Below are positions 47,414-55,686 of a DNA stretch of 64,000 nt, piece by piece. The notes below the pieces were generated by a model. The model was given only the letters and a program-made list of their open reading frames with translations. It did not search any database and was not told where the DNA came from. The position numbers were made by a program, and so were the translations under genes. How positions within the stretch are numbered: the first letter of the stretch is position 1; each line of letters starts with the position of its first letter. The DNA comes from Microbacterium gorillae (GTDB lineage: Bacteria; Actinomycetota; Actinomycetes; Actinomycetales; Microbacteriaceae): contig NZ_LN648874.1 of assembly GCF_000826185.2 (NCBI RefSeq), forward strand, positions 248,001-312,000, given 5' to 3'.

Positions 47414-48552
47414 CGGGCCTCCCCGGGCAGCAGCCACGTCCGCGACGCGTCGATCTCGATCCGGGCGCGATCTCCGGGGGCCAGTGCGTCCGGTCCCGGT
47501 GTGACATCGGCGACCTGGAGGGTGCCGGACTCCGTGTGCAGTTCGTAGTCGATGCGCTCCCCGGCGAAGCTCGCCACGATGACCTCGCCGATGTCCTCGC
47601 CACCCGGAGTGCACGCATCGACCGGGGTGATGCGCGCCGCTTCCGGGCGGACCAGGAGCCCTGCGGGGGAGCCGACGGCGATGTCGGGATGCGCGGGGAC
47701 AGAGAGAGCGCGGCCGGCCACGACGACGTCCGCGCGCCCGTCACCGACACGCGTCACGCGCGCCGCCAGGATGTTCGCGGTGCCGATGAAGTCGGCGACG
47801 AACGGTGTCGTGGGCCGACGGTAGATCTCCTGCGGTGAACCGATCTGCTGCACGCGACCGCCGCGCATCACCACGATGCGGTCGGACATCGTCATCGCCT
47901 CCTCCTGGTCGTGCGTGACGAAGATGCTGGTGATCCCGAGCTGCTGCTGCAGGCGACGGATCTGCAGCCGCATGGTGCCGCGGAGCTTCGCGTCCAGGTT
48001 GGACAGCGGCTCGTCGAAGAGGAGGACCTTGGGCTTGATCACCAGGGCGCGGGCGAGGGCGACGCGCTGCTGCTGACCGCCGGAGAGCTGATGCGGCGCT
48101 CGGCGGTCCAGCCCGTCCAGCCCCATCACGTCCACCACGGCATCCACCTCGGCGTCGATCTGCGCCCGCGGGAGCTTGCGCAGCTTCAACCCGTACGCGA
48201 TGTTGTCGCGGACGCTGAGGTGCGGGAAGAGGGCGTAGGACTGGAACACCATCGACATCGGACGTCGGTGGGGCGGCAGCGCGAGCAGGTCTTCGCCATC
48301 GAGAGTGATTCGGCCGGCCGTGGGCGTCTCGAATCCCGCGATCATGCGCAGCGTCGTGGTCTTGCCGCAGCCGGACGGACCGAGCAGCGAGATGAACTCG
48401 CCGGGCGCGATGTCGAGCGTGACGTCGTCGACGGCCGGGGCGGTCGCCGCCTTGCCGGGATAGCGTTTGGACACCCCCTCCAGTCGCATGCGCCCGACGG
48501 GCGCGCTCGTCGGGGCCGCCGCGGCGGGTGCGTCCAGTGTGATGGTCGTCAT
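47410..48552 (-). CDS. ABC transporter ATP-binding protein (Fe3+/2-aminoethylphosphonate type)
   Basis: A 380-residue ATPase. Walker A GPSGCGKTTT, Q-loop VFQSYALFPHLSVRDNIAYGL, signature HQLSGGQQQRVALARAL, Walker B VLLFDEPLSNLDAKLR, H-loop FVTHDQEEAM, then a C-terminal TOBE-like regulatory domain (residues about 270-380). ATG 48552 has AGGAAGGA upstream; an earlier in-frame ATG at 48630 overlaps the permease stop by 8 bases but adds an atypical 26-residue extension. Powers the adjoining permease. Confidence 0.9.
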   Translation of the reverse strand: MTTITLDAPAAAAPTSAPVGRMRLEGVSKRYPGKAATAPAVDDVTLDIAPGEFISLLGPSGCGKTTTLRMIAGFETPTAGRITLDGEDLLALPPHRRPMSMVFQSYALFPHLSVRDNIAYGLKLRKLPRAQIDAEVDAVVDVMGLDGLDRRAPHQLSGGQQQRVALARALVIKPKVLLFDEPLSNLDAKLRGTMRLQIRRLQQQLGITSIFVTHDQEEAMTMSDRIVVMRGGRVQQIGSPQEIYRRPTTPFVADFIGTANILAARVTRVGDGRADVVVAGRALSVPAHPDIAVGSPAGLLVRPEAARITPVDACTPGGEDIGEVIVASFAGERIDYELHTESGTLQVADVTPGPDALAPGDRARIEIDASRTWLLPGEAR

Positions 48553-48622
48553 GGCGCGGTCCTTCCTGTCCGCCCGGATGGGGCCGGGCTTCGTGTCGAT
48601 CGGGGTGTCGGGAGCCGTGCGC

Positions 48623-50377
48623 TCAGCCATCGGTGCGCACCGTTCCCCAGCGGCGGAGCGCGAGATTCAGCAGACCCATGAAGCCGAGCACCACAGCGAT
48701 GAGCAGGGTGCAGTAGGCGAAGGCGTTGCCGAAGCGTCCGGTGTCCACCTCGTCCAGCAGCTGCGCTGAGACGATGTGCGTGCGCGGTGTCGTGACGAAG
48801 ATGATCGGCGTGAGGGCGGTCATCGAGCGCGCGATCGCGTAACTCACACCGGCGATCAGCGCCGGGCGCAGCAGCGGGAGCGTGGTGGTCACGAACGTGC
48901 GCAGGCTCCCGGCGCCGAGAGAGGTCGACGCCTCTTCGATGGCCGGATGGATCTGCGAGATCGCGGCGATCGAGGACCGCTGACCCGCCGGCAGCGAGAA
49001 CACGATGTAGACCAGGAGGATCGCGATCGCTCCGCCCGCGATGCCGTTGCCGCCCGCCAGGGCCGGGACCTTCACGCCCAGCACCAGGTAGGGAACGCTG
49101 AACGCGATCGCGTAGCCGAGGCCGAGCACGATGCCGGGAACGGCGACGCCGAGCATGCCGATGAAATCGACGACGCCGCCGAGTCGACGACCGAGTTTGC
49201 GCACCACGAGCCAGGCGATGAGCGTACCCAGCAGTCCGCTGATCGGTGCGGCGATGACGGCGAGGACAGCGGTGTCCAGGAATGCGCCCGGAGCCCGTCC
49301 GGTGAGGATCTGGCGGTAGTGATCCAGCGTGAAGGTGTTCTTCACCCCGATGATGTCGATGAACCCGCCCACGATGACGGTGAGGAACACCAGGACGATC
49401 AGCGCGCTCACCAGAGCGACGATCGTCAGCACCGGAATGCGCAGAGCGGGCGCGGTGATCAACGTCGGCTTGGCGGACGGTTTGCCGGTGACGCTGACGA
49501 CGTTGCGCTTGCCGACCCAGTAGTGCTGCAGGACGAACACCAGCAGCGCCGGGATCAGCAGCACGATCGAGTACGCCGCCGCCTTCGTCATGCTGAAGTC
49601 GCCGTTGATGGCGAAGTAGACCCGGCTCGCGAGAACGGAGTAGTCCCCACCGATGATGAGGGGGTTGGCCAGGTCGCTGATCGCCTCGACGAACAGGAAC
49701 AGGAACGACCCCGCGATGCCGGGGAAGATCATCGGCAGGGTCACGGTGCGGAACACGCGGAAGCGGTTCGCGCCGAGGTTGGCGGCGGCCTCCTCCATCG
49801 ATGCGTCGACGTTCATCAGCATGCCGCGGATCGTGAGGTACGCGATGGGGGAGAAGGACAGCGACATCACCAGGACGAGGCCGGGCAGCCCGTACACGTC
49901 CAGCGGCGTGTGGAACAGCCCGTTCGAGATCAGTCCCTTTCGACCGAACTGGACGATCACCGCGGTGGCGATCGCGAACGGCGGGGCCACCACCGGCAGC
50001 AGGGCGATCAGGTGCACCAGCCGCCGGCCCCGGAAGGCCAGGCGGACCTGCGCGAACGCGAAGCACAGCCCGATGAGGGTGCCGAACACTCCCGTGAGCA
50101 GCCCCAGCACGAGCGTGTTCAGCAAGGCCCGACGGTCCACCGCATGGGTGAACGTGCCGACGATCGTGGCGAGGCCGTCCGCGGATGCGCCGGTCAGCAG
50201 CAACTCCGCGATGGGCCAGACGACGATGATCGCGAGCACGAGGGCCACGGCGCCGAAGACGATCACCGTGGACCGATCGATGACGCGGCGGCGGGGGCGC
50301 GCGGCCCGGACCGGGTCCGGGCCTGCGCCCACCGCTGCGGTGATCGTCGCGCTGTCGCGAGTCAGTGTTTCCGACAC
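48623..50377 (-). CDS. ABC transporter permease, two fused permease domains
   Basis: A 584-residue FbpB/ThiP-type permease with about 12 helices and two EAA loops (MEEAAANLGANRFRVFRTVTLPMIFPGI in the first half, IEEASTSLGAGSLRTFVTTTLPLLRPAL in the second). Such fused permeases serve Fe3+, thiamine, putrescine-like or 2-aminoethylphosphonate importers. The ATG (50377) lies 19 bases after the binding-protein stop. Confidence 0.9.
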   Translation of the reverse strand: MSETLTRDSATITAAVGAGPDPVRAARPRRRVIDRSTVIVFGAVALVLAIIVVWPIAELLLTGASADGLATIVGTFTHAVDRRALLNTLVLGLLTGVFGTLIGLCFAFAQVRLAFRGRRLVHLIALLPVVAPPFAIATAVIVQFGRKGLISNGLFHTPLDVYGLPGLVLVMSLSFSPIAYLTIRGMLMNVDASMEEAAANLGANRFRVFRTVTLPMIFPGIAGSFLFLFVEAISDLANPLIIGGDYSVLASRVYFAINGDFSMTKAAAYSIVLLIPALLVFVLQHYWVGKRNVVSVTGKPSAKPTLITAPALRIPVLTIVALVSALIVLVFLTVIVGGFIDIIGVKNTFTLDHYRQILTGRAPGAFLDTAVLAVIAAPISGLLGTLIAWLVVRKLGRRLGGVVDFIGMLGVAVPGIVLGLGYAIAFSVPYLVLGVKVPALAGGNGIAGGAIAILLVYIVFSLPAGQRSSIAAISQIHPAIEEASTSLGAGSLRTFVTTTLPLLRPALIAGVSYAIARSMTALTPIIFVTTPRTHIVSAQLLDEVDTGRFGNAFAYCTLLIAVVLGFMGLLNLALRRWGTVRTDG

Positions 50378-50396
50378 GATGTCCTCTCCGGGTCCC

Positions 50397-51464
50397 TCAG
50401 GACTTCGGGGCCGGGGCGATCTCGTTCGTGAAGTGCTCGATCAGGCCCTGCCGGGTGTCGGCGGCCTTCCGCTTGTCCCACTCCACCAGCTTCAGCTCGC
50501 TCATGTCGATCGCGCCGTCACGCACCTTGGCGTCCGGGTTCACCGGCAGGGCGTACGTCGGGATGTCCGCGTACGTGTCCTGCCAGTCGGTGGTGAGGAT
50601 CCAGTCGAAGAACTTCTGACCGCCGGCCGCGTTGTTCGCGCCCTTGACCATGCTGACGGCGCCGACCTCATAGCCGGTGCCCTCCGCGGGGAGGCTCACG
50701 GTCAGGTCGTAGCCCTGCGCGGCGAGGCGTTCGCAGTCGGCGACGAGCGAGACGCTCGTGGCCAGTTCACCGCGGCCGACCATCTCACCGGCCGTCGAGG
50801 ACGCGTTGCCGTACTGCAGCACGTTGGAGTTGAGCTTGGTGAAGTAGTCGATCGTCGCGGCGTCGTCGGCGTTCTTCAGCACGTGCTCCGCGTACATCGC
50901 CATGTACCCGGCGCCGACCGACGCGGGGTGCGGCATGCCGACCTGGCCCTTCAGCTTCGCATCCAGCAGGTCGTCCCAGGACGTCGGGAGCTTCAGGCCG
51001 AGTCCCTTCATGGCCTCCTCGCTGGAGCAGAAGCCGAGGGCGCCGGTGTAGAACCCGGCCCAGACCCCGTCCGCGTCGGTGTACAGCTCGTCGAGGTTCG
51101 ACGCATTCGGCGAAACGTAGTTCTCGATCAGGCCGGCATCGGCGGCGACGAGGTGGTTCTCGGCCTGACCTCCGGCCCAGACGTCGAATTCGGGTGCGTC
51201 CTTGGCTGCGGTGAGGCGGGCGATCGCGGCGCCGGCACCCATCGAGACGTAGTTCGTCTCGATGCCGCTGGCCTTCTCGAAGCCCTTGGCCATGGCTTCG
51301 CAGTAGTCCTCGACCTGGCTGCAGGCGACGGTGATCGAGCCACCGCCGTCGCTCCCGGCGGTCGCTCCGCCGCTCTCGCCGTCGTCGGTGACGGGGGTGC
51401 AGGCGGACAGGGCGATTCCGGCGACCGCCAGCGGGGCGAGCATCAGCAGGGATTTCTTCTTCAT
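50397..51464 (-). CDS. ABC transporter substrate-binding lipoprotein
   Basis: A 355-residue lipoprotein. MKKKSLLMLAPLAVAGIALSAC is a signal peptide with lipobox LSAC (Cys22); a Ser/Gly-rich linker leads to a type 2 periplasmic binding fold of the Fe3+/2-aminoethylphosphonate family (ITVACSQVEDYCEAMAKGFEKASGIETNYVSMGAGAAIARL, DVWAGGQAENHLVAADAGLIENY, SSTAGEMVGRGELATSVSL). AAGGAC (51471-51476, minus strand) is well placed before this ATG, so independent translation is likely. The same frame continues upstream without a stop into a winged helix; see the next entry. Confidence 0.9.
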   Translation of the reverse strand: MKKKSLLMLAPLAVAGIALSACTPVTDDGESGGATAGSDGGGSITVACSQVEDYCEAMAKGFEKASGIETNYVSMGAGAAIARLTAAKDAPEFDVWAGGQAENHLVAADAGLIENYVSPNASNLDELYTDADGVWAGFYTGALGFCSSEEAMKGLGLKLPTSWDDLLDAKLKGQVGMPHPASVGAGYMAMYAEHVLKNADDAATIDYFTKLNSNVLQYGNASSTAGEMVGRGELATSVSLVADCERLAAQGYDLTVSLPAEGTGYEVGAVSMVKGANNAAGGQKFFDWILTTDWQDTYADIPTYALPVNPDAKVRDGAIDMSELKLVEWDKRKAADTRQGLIEHFTNEIAPAPKS

Positions 51465-51818
51465 GTTCGTGTCCTTCGCATCGAGCGGGGTGATCCGAGC
51501 GGAGCTCGGCGGGGTCGGGTGGTGGGTGGATGGTTCGGAGTTCGGCTGAGCGTTGACGATGGCGTATCCGCGTCCGCGGGTGCCGCGGATCTCGAGCGCG
51601 CGGTGGAAGCGAAGCTTGCGCCGCAGGCGGTGCACCGCGGTCCGCAGCCGCGCGCGGTCGCCGCGTCCGGGGATCGGCCCCCACATCGTCGCGCACAGAC
51701 GCTCATGCGGGACGAGTGCGCCGTCGGCCCGCACCAGCGTCAGCAGCAGTCGACGTTCGGCAGGCGACAGGGCCACCGCGTCGGCGGCCGCGAGTGCGCG
51801 GCTGCGGAGGGCGCGCAT
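50397..51818 (-). CDS. Extended ORF: OmpR-type winged helix in frame with the binding lipoprotein
   Basis: From ATG 51818 the frame runs 473 codons to the binding-protein stop. Residues about 15-90 are an OmpR/PhoB-type winged helix (ALSPAERRLLLTLVRADGALVPHERLCATMWG ... RARLRTAVHRLRRKLRFHRALEIRGTRGRGYAIV). A Pro/Ser/Thr linker (91-118) leads to Met119, the start of the lipoprotein signal sequence. Read whole, it is cytoplasmic wHTH - membrane anchor - solute-binding domain, the ToxR/CadC plan. The ATG overlaps the HAD gene stop as TGATG, so it is very likely translated. Either both a fusion and a lipoprotein are made, or a stop codon was lost or misread. Confidence 0.6.
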   Translation of the reverse strand: MRALRSRALAAADAVALSPAERRLLLTLVRADGALVPHERLCATMWGPIPGRGDRARLRTAVHRLRRKLRFHRALEIRGTRGRGYAIVNAQPNSEPSTHHPTPPSSARITPLDAKDTNMKKKSLLMLAPLAVAGIALSACTPVTDDGESGGATAGSDGGGSITVACSQVEDYCEAMAKGFEKASGIETNYVSMGAGAAIARLTAAKDAPEFDVWAGGQAENHLVAADAGLIENYVSPNASNLDELYTDADGVWAGFYTGALGFCSSEEAMKGLGLKLPTSWDDLLDAKLKGQVGMPHPASVGAGYMAMYAEHVLKNADDAATIDYFTKLNSNVLQYGNASSTAGEMVGRGELATSVSLVADCERLAAQGYDLTVSLPAEGTGYEVGAVSMVKGANNAAGGQKFFDWILTTDWQDTYADIPTYALPVNPDAKVRDGAIDMSELKLVEWDKRKAADTRQGLIEHFTNEIAPAPKS

Positions 51819-52462
51819 CAGCTCGGGAACCCCGCGGGGGCCAGATCGAGGATCAGTCCGTTCAGGAACGCCCGTGACTCGGCGTCCGAAGCCCACAGGT
51901 GCGCGTTCCAGCCGCATGCCCGCGCGGCGGCGACATTCTGCTCGCGGTCGTCGATGAACGCGATGGACTCCGGCGCGATGCCCGTCGCGGTGGAGACCGC
52001 GCGATAGACCGACGGATCCGGCTTGTTGGCGGCGAGTTCGGCGGAGAAGAACCAGTGCGAGACGTGCGGTGCCCAGGCGGACTCGCGAGCCGCGGCGGCC
52101 ATCGGGTGCGGCGCGTTGGAGAGGACGGCCACGGGACGGTGCGCGGCGACGTCCGCGACGAGCGCGGCGGCCTCCGGGCGTGCGGTCGCCCATGTGCGGC
52201 TGTCGAGGTCGGACAGCTCCGCGACGATCTCTGCCGTCACGGGGTGCTCCAGGCGGTTCAGGACATCGCCCCAGTACTCCTCGGTCGCACCCCCGGCGTC
52301 GAATGCCGCCCGGGGTGCCCAGTAGGCCGGCGTGACCGCCGAGACGTCGCGCTGGGTGATCCGGGAGATGCCTTCGAACAGGCCCGCAGCGGGGGAGAGC
52401 ACCTCGCCGATGTCGAATACCACGAGGTCGATGCTTGTCGCGGATACTGAGCGCATCGTCAT
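51818..52462 (-). CDS. HAD-superfamily phosphatase
   Basis: A 214-residue HAD hydrolase of the IA group. Motif I FDIGEVLSP has Gly at the position of the second Asp (DxG variant, as in many 'FDIGNVL' members), motif II VAVLSNAP, Lys and motif IV in AANKPDPSVYRAV ... IAFIDDREQNVAAA. First gene of the transporter operon and joined to the winged-helix frame by TGATG. It could release phosphate from an imported phosphomonoester. ATG 52462 lies only 3 bases from TAGGTT; ATG 52456 is an alternative start. Confidence 0.85.
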   Translation of the reverse strand: MTMRSVSATSIDLVVFDIGEVLSPAAGLFEGISRITQRDVSAVTPAYWAPRAAFDAGGATEEYWGDVLNRLEHPVTAEIVAELSDLDSRTWATARPEAAALVADVAAHRPVAVLSNAPHPMAAAARESAWAPHVSHWFFSAELAANKPDPSVYRAVSTATGIAPESIAFIDDREQNVAAARACGWNAHLWASDAESRAFLNGLILDLAPAGFPS

Positions 52463-52488
52463 CCGAACCTATCCGATCTTCATTGAGG

Positions 52489-52502
52489 CGGGAACGTTCC
52501 CG
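52489..52502. promoter_or_regulatory. LacI operator 2 at the HAD-ABC operon promoter
   Basis: CGGGAACGTTCCCG, perfect 14-bp palindrome of the LacI type (central CG). It sits 17 bases upstream of a TAGGTT -10 box (52466-52471, minus strand), over the -35 region, and matches the site at the LacI gene in 13 of 14 bases. Confidence 0.8.
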
Positions 52503-52612
52503 GTACGGTGAAGGTACCACGCGAAAACGGCCGCGCAAGGGCGGAACGGATAAATGACGGGTGAACGATGGATGGCGTCCGGGTGCTCCGCCTCGGCGCG
52601 GCGGGAACACTG

Positions 52613-52648
52613 ACGGCGGCGGCCCCGATGGCTCGGACCCGCCGCCGT
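52613..52648 (-). terminator. probable GDPD terminator
   Basis: 10-bp stem ACGGCGGCGG (52613-52622) / CCGCCGCCGT (52639-52648), just after the phosphodiesterase stop on the minus strand. No T tract. Confidence 0.5.
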
Positions 52649-52659
52649 GTGCCCGCGGA

Positions 52660-54066
52660 TCAGGCGGGGTTGAACTGCAGGTAGTCGAGGTTGAAGTTCT
52701 GATTGCCCGATCCGACGCGGAATGTGACGACGTGTTCGCCCGCGCTGAGGTGCACTCCGGCAGCGACGTCCTGCATCAGGAAGTGGTCATGGCCGGTTGT
52801 GTTCCGGACGCTGACGGTGGGCGTGGTCGCCGTGTCGATCGTCAGCGTGAACGAACCGGTCCCCGCGGCCTTGGACGCCACGCGCGCACGAATGTCATAG
52901 GTCCCGGCGGTGGGCAGGTCGATCGTGTACCGGATCCATTCGCCGGCACGGATGTAGCAGACCGCGAGCGCGCGCTGCTGGTCGCACACGTCCACACCCG
53001 GTCCCTTGTCCTGCGAATCCGTGTCGTGGAACGCGACACCCTCGCCGCCCTCGTCGTACTCGCGCGCCAGGACGCGGACGGACCCGGCCGGCCGGTCGTA
53101 GGACGCGGCCGATCCGGTGTCGATCCAGTGCTGAAGAGCCTCCGCGTGATCGGTCTGGATGATGCTCGCGCCCTTCGCCGCGGCGCCACCCCAGCCCTGG
53201 GACTCGTCCCAGAAGGTGGCCTCATCGGTGAGCTGGCCCGCCAGCCCGCGCCACAGCGTGTTCAGCCAGATGCGGCTGTTCGTCCCGACCGTGTCGAGGT
53301 AGGCGGACTGCGCCTGCGTCTCCGCGTCGTTCGCGTAGATGACCTCGAAGCAGTCGGGCGTGCGCACGAACGTGCCCGCCGCGACGGCGTCCAGCACGGC
53401 CGCCTGGTTCTGCGCGTTCACCACGTGGCAGTACAGGGCGTCCTCGTTCGCCGCCAGGAACGTGTTGACCTCGGCGATGGGTGCGGTGCTCTTGAAGATG
53501 ATCTGCCGTTGCATGCCCTGAGCCTCGGCGGCCGCGTAGACCTCGTCCCGCCACTGCCACGCCTTGTCGACGTTCAGCAGGATCTCGTCACGGGCGACCT
53601 CAAGGATCTCGTCGAAGGACGGCACGGTCTGCTGCGTCACCGCCCCCGTCGTGCCGCGCAGGTCCTTCAGCGGCAGCGCGGTGACCTCGGCGAGCGTGTG
53701 CGAGCGGACGTTCCCGCTCCCGGTGGTGGTGCGGCTCACGTTCGCGTCGTGCATCACGACGAGGTGATCGTCGGAGGTCATCTGCAGGTCGATCTCCGCG
53801 ATCGCGACGTTCAGATCGATCGCATGCTGCACGGAACCGACGGAGTTCTCCGCGGACGTGCGCCACGCGCCCAGATGGGCGGCGGCCATCGTCTCGGCGG
53901 ACGCGGAGTGGTCGAGGAACGTCGCGAGATGCTGTTCCGCGTTCGTGGGAGCGGTCGCGGAAGCCGGTGCGGCGGCTCCCGCGGTGAGCAACGCGGCGGT
54001 TGCGACCGCGCAGGCGATGGCTGCGCGTCGGGAGCGCGGTGGGTGGAGGTGACGGATGACGGGCAT
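52660..54066 (-). CDS. Secreted glycerophosphodiester phosphodiesterase with C-terminal CBM6-like domain
   Basis: A 468-residue secreted protein. A signal peptide (RRAAIACAVATAALLTAGAAAPASA) is followed by a GDPD barrel: AHLGAWRTSAENS (His64, Glu73), EIDLQMTSDDHLVVMHD (Glu91, Asp93, His106). The usual HRG is HLG here, a missing Arg at a conserved active-site position. The C-terminal about 130 residues (VRVLAREYDEGGEGVAFHDTD ... GSGNQNFNLDYLQFNPA) form a CBM6-like beta sandwich. It would release glycerol-3-phosphate or other phosphoesters outside the cell for the neighbouring transporter. GGAAGGAATCCC precedes the ATG. Confidence 0.87.
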   Translation of the reverse strand: MPVIRHLHPPRSRRAAIACAVATAALLTAGAAAPASATAPTNAEQHLATFLDHSASAETMAAAHLGAWRTSAENSVGSVQHAIDLNVAIAEIDLQMTSDDHLVVMHDANVSRTTTGSGNVRSHTLAEVTALPLKDLRGTTGAVTQQTVPSFDEILEVARDEILLNVDKAWQWRDEVYAAAEAQGMQRQIIFKSTAPIAEVNTFLAANEDALYCHVVNAQNQAAVLDAVAAGTFVRTPDCFEVIYANDAETQAQSAYLDTVGTNSRIWLNTLWRGLAGQLTDEATFWDESQGWGGAAAKGASIIQTDHAEALQHWIDTGSAASYDRPAGSVRVLAREYDEGGEGVAFHDTDSQDKGPGVDVCDQQRALAVCYIRAGEWIRYTIDLPTAGTYDIRARVASKAAGTGSFTLTIDTATTPTVSVRNTTGHDHFLMQDVAAGVHLSAGEHVVTFRVGSGNQNFNLDYLQFNPA

Positions 54067-54082
54067 GGGATTCCTTCCGGCG

Positions 54083-54115
54083 TCGACTCCCGCCGGCCGA
54101 TCCCGCGGGAGTCGA
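54083..54115 (-). promoter_or_regulatory. inverted repeat in GDPD 5' region
   Basis: Perfect 11-bp arms TCGACTCCCGC and GCGGGAGTCGA with an 11-base loop, 17 bases before the GDPD start. Could be an operator or mRNA hairpin. No GGAACGTTCC site was seen here. Confidence 0.45.
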
Positions 54116-54185
54116 GCCCAGTCTTCCGAGCGCGCTCCGGCGCTTCCGCTTTCCGAGAGAACGGTAACGGACCGATTCCGGTGGC

Positions 54186-55454
54186 TCAGGTGACGGTGTC
54201 GCGGAGTTGGAACTCCGGGGCCCGCCAGAGCTCGTCGTCGAGGACGCGGCGCAGCGTCTCCACCGCGTCCCAGACGTCCGTGAACCCGTTGTAGAGCGGA
54301 GCGAGGCCGAACCGGAGGACCTCGGGCTCCCGGTAGTCCCCGATCACGCCGTTCGCGATGAGCGCCCGCATCACCGCGTAGCCTTCCGGATGACGGTAGG
54401 ACACGTGGCTGCCGCGGTTTTCCGGGTCGCGCGGCGTGACGAGTTCCAGCGGATGGTGGGCGAGCCGGCTCTCCACCAGAGCGATGAAGAGATCGGTGAG
54501 GGCGAGCGACTTCCGCCGTAGCGCGTCCGGATCGACCTCGAGGTGCAGATCGACCCCGACCTCCATCGTGGCGAGGGACAGGACCGGCTGCGTGCCGACG
54601 AGAAAGCGGCGTCCGCCGTCCGCGGCCGCGAACGAATCGGACATGCGGAACGGCTCGCGGTGCGCCCACCACCCCGTCAGCGGGGAGACGGCGCGTGCGA
54701 GGTGGCGCTCGGCGATCCAGACGAAGGCGGGGGAGCCGGGGCCACCGTTGAGGTACTTGTAGGTGCACCCGACCACGAAGTCCGCACCGTCGGCGGCGAC
54801 GTGGAGGGGAATGGCGCCGACGGAGTGGCACAGGTCCCAGATCGCCAGGGCTCCGGACCGGTGAATGCGGGCCGAGGCGTCCGCCATGTCCCAGAGGCGG
54901 CCGGTGCGGTAGTTGACGTGCGTCAGCAGCACGACCGCGACGTCCTCGCCGAGCGCATCGTCGAGCTCGTCCGGCGAGTCGATCAACCGCAGGCGATAGC
55001 CCTGATCGAGCAGCTCGATCAGGCCCTCGGCGATGTAGAGATCGGTCGGGAAGTTGTCGCGCTCGGACACGATCACCCGGCGCGTGGGCGCGTCCTCGTC
55101 CTGGATGCGCAGGGCCGCGGCGAGCGCCTTGAAGATGTTGACCGACGTGGTGTCGGTGGCGACGCACTCGCCTCCGTCCCCACCGATCAGCCGGCCGATC
55201 TTCGCGCCGATGCGCACCGGGAGGTCGAACCACGCGTTCTTGTTCCAGCTGCCGATGAGGTCGTGGCCCCACTCCTGCGTGACGACCTCGGCGGATCGCG
55301 CCACCGCGTCCCGGGGCAGTGCCCCGAGCGAGTTGCCGTCCAGGTAGATGACGCCCTCCGGAAGCGCGAAGCGCGACCGCAGCGGGCGCAGCGGGTCTGC
55401 GCGGTCGGCGGCGCGGCAGTCCTCGGCCGTCACGGGCCGTGGGGGTGTGCTCAT
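54186..55454 (-). CDS. kynU: Kynureninase
   Basis: A 422-residue fold I PLP enzyme cleaving kynurenine to anthranilate and alanine. LRSRFALPEGVIYLDGNSLGALPRDAV, EWGHDLIGSWNKNAWFDLP, TDTTSVNIFKALAAAL, SERDNFPTDLYIAEGL, WDLCHSVGAIPLHV and CTYKYLNGGPGSPAFVWI (PLP Lys) are diagnostic. The start is set by GAGGAG 8 bases upstream. No tryptophan dioxygenase or formamidase gene is adjacent. Confidence 0.93.
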   Translation of the reverse strand: MSTPPRPVTAEDCRAADRADPLRPLRSRFALPEGVIYLDGNSLGALPRDAVARSAEVVTQEWGHDLIGSWNKNAWFDLPVRIGAKIGRLIGGDGGECVATDTTSVNIFKALAAALRIQDEDAPTRRVIVSERDNFPTDLYIAEGLIELLDQGYRLRLIDSPDELDDALGEDVAVVLLTHVNYRTGRLWDMADASARIHRSGALAIWDLCHSVGAIPLHVAADGADFVVGCTYKYLNGGPGSPAFVWIAERHLARAVSPLTGWWAHREPFRMSDSFAAADGGRRFLVGTQPVLSLATMEVGVDLHLEVDPDALRRKSLALTDLFIALVESRLAHHPLELVTPRDPENRGSHVSYRHPEGYAVMRALIANGVIGDYREPEVLRFGLAPLYNGFTDVWDAVETLRRVLDDELWRAPEFQLRDTVT

Positions 55455-55686
55455 CTCGTCATCTCCTCGGGGGTGTCCCTCCAGCATGCCGATCCCGGAC
55501 GTCGCACGCACGCGCCCGTCGGTTCGGCGACGTCGTCGTGGCGAGCGGATGAGAATCGCTTCACCCGTGAAGAACTTCTGGCGCTCGCTCCCAGCTGGCG
55601 CTAATCTGCCGCTCAGGAAACTGGCAGGCGCCACCGACCCCGGTGCCCGAGCGCCTCCCACTCATGAGGACCCCCAAGGAGCGGTC

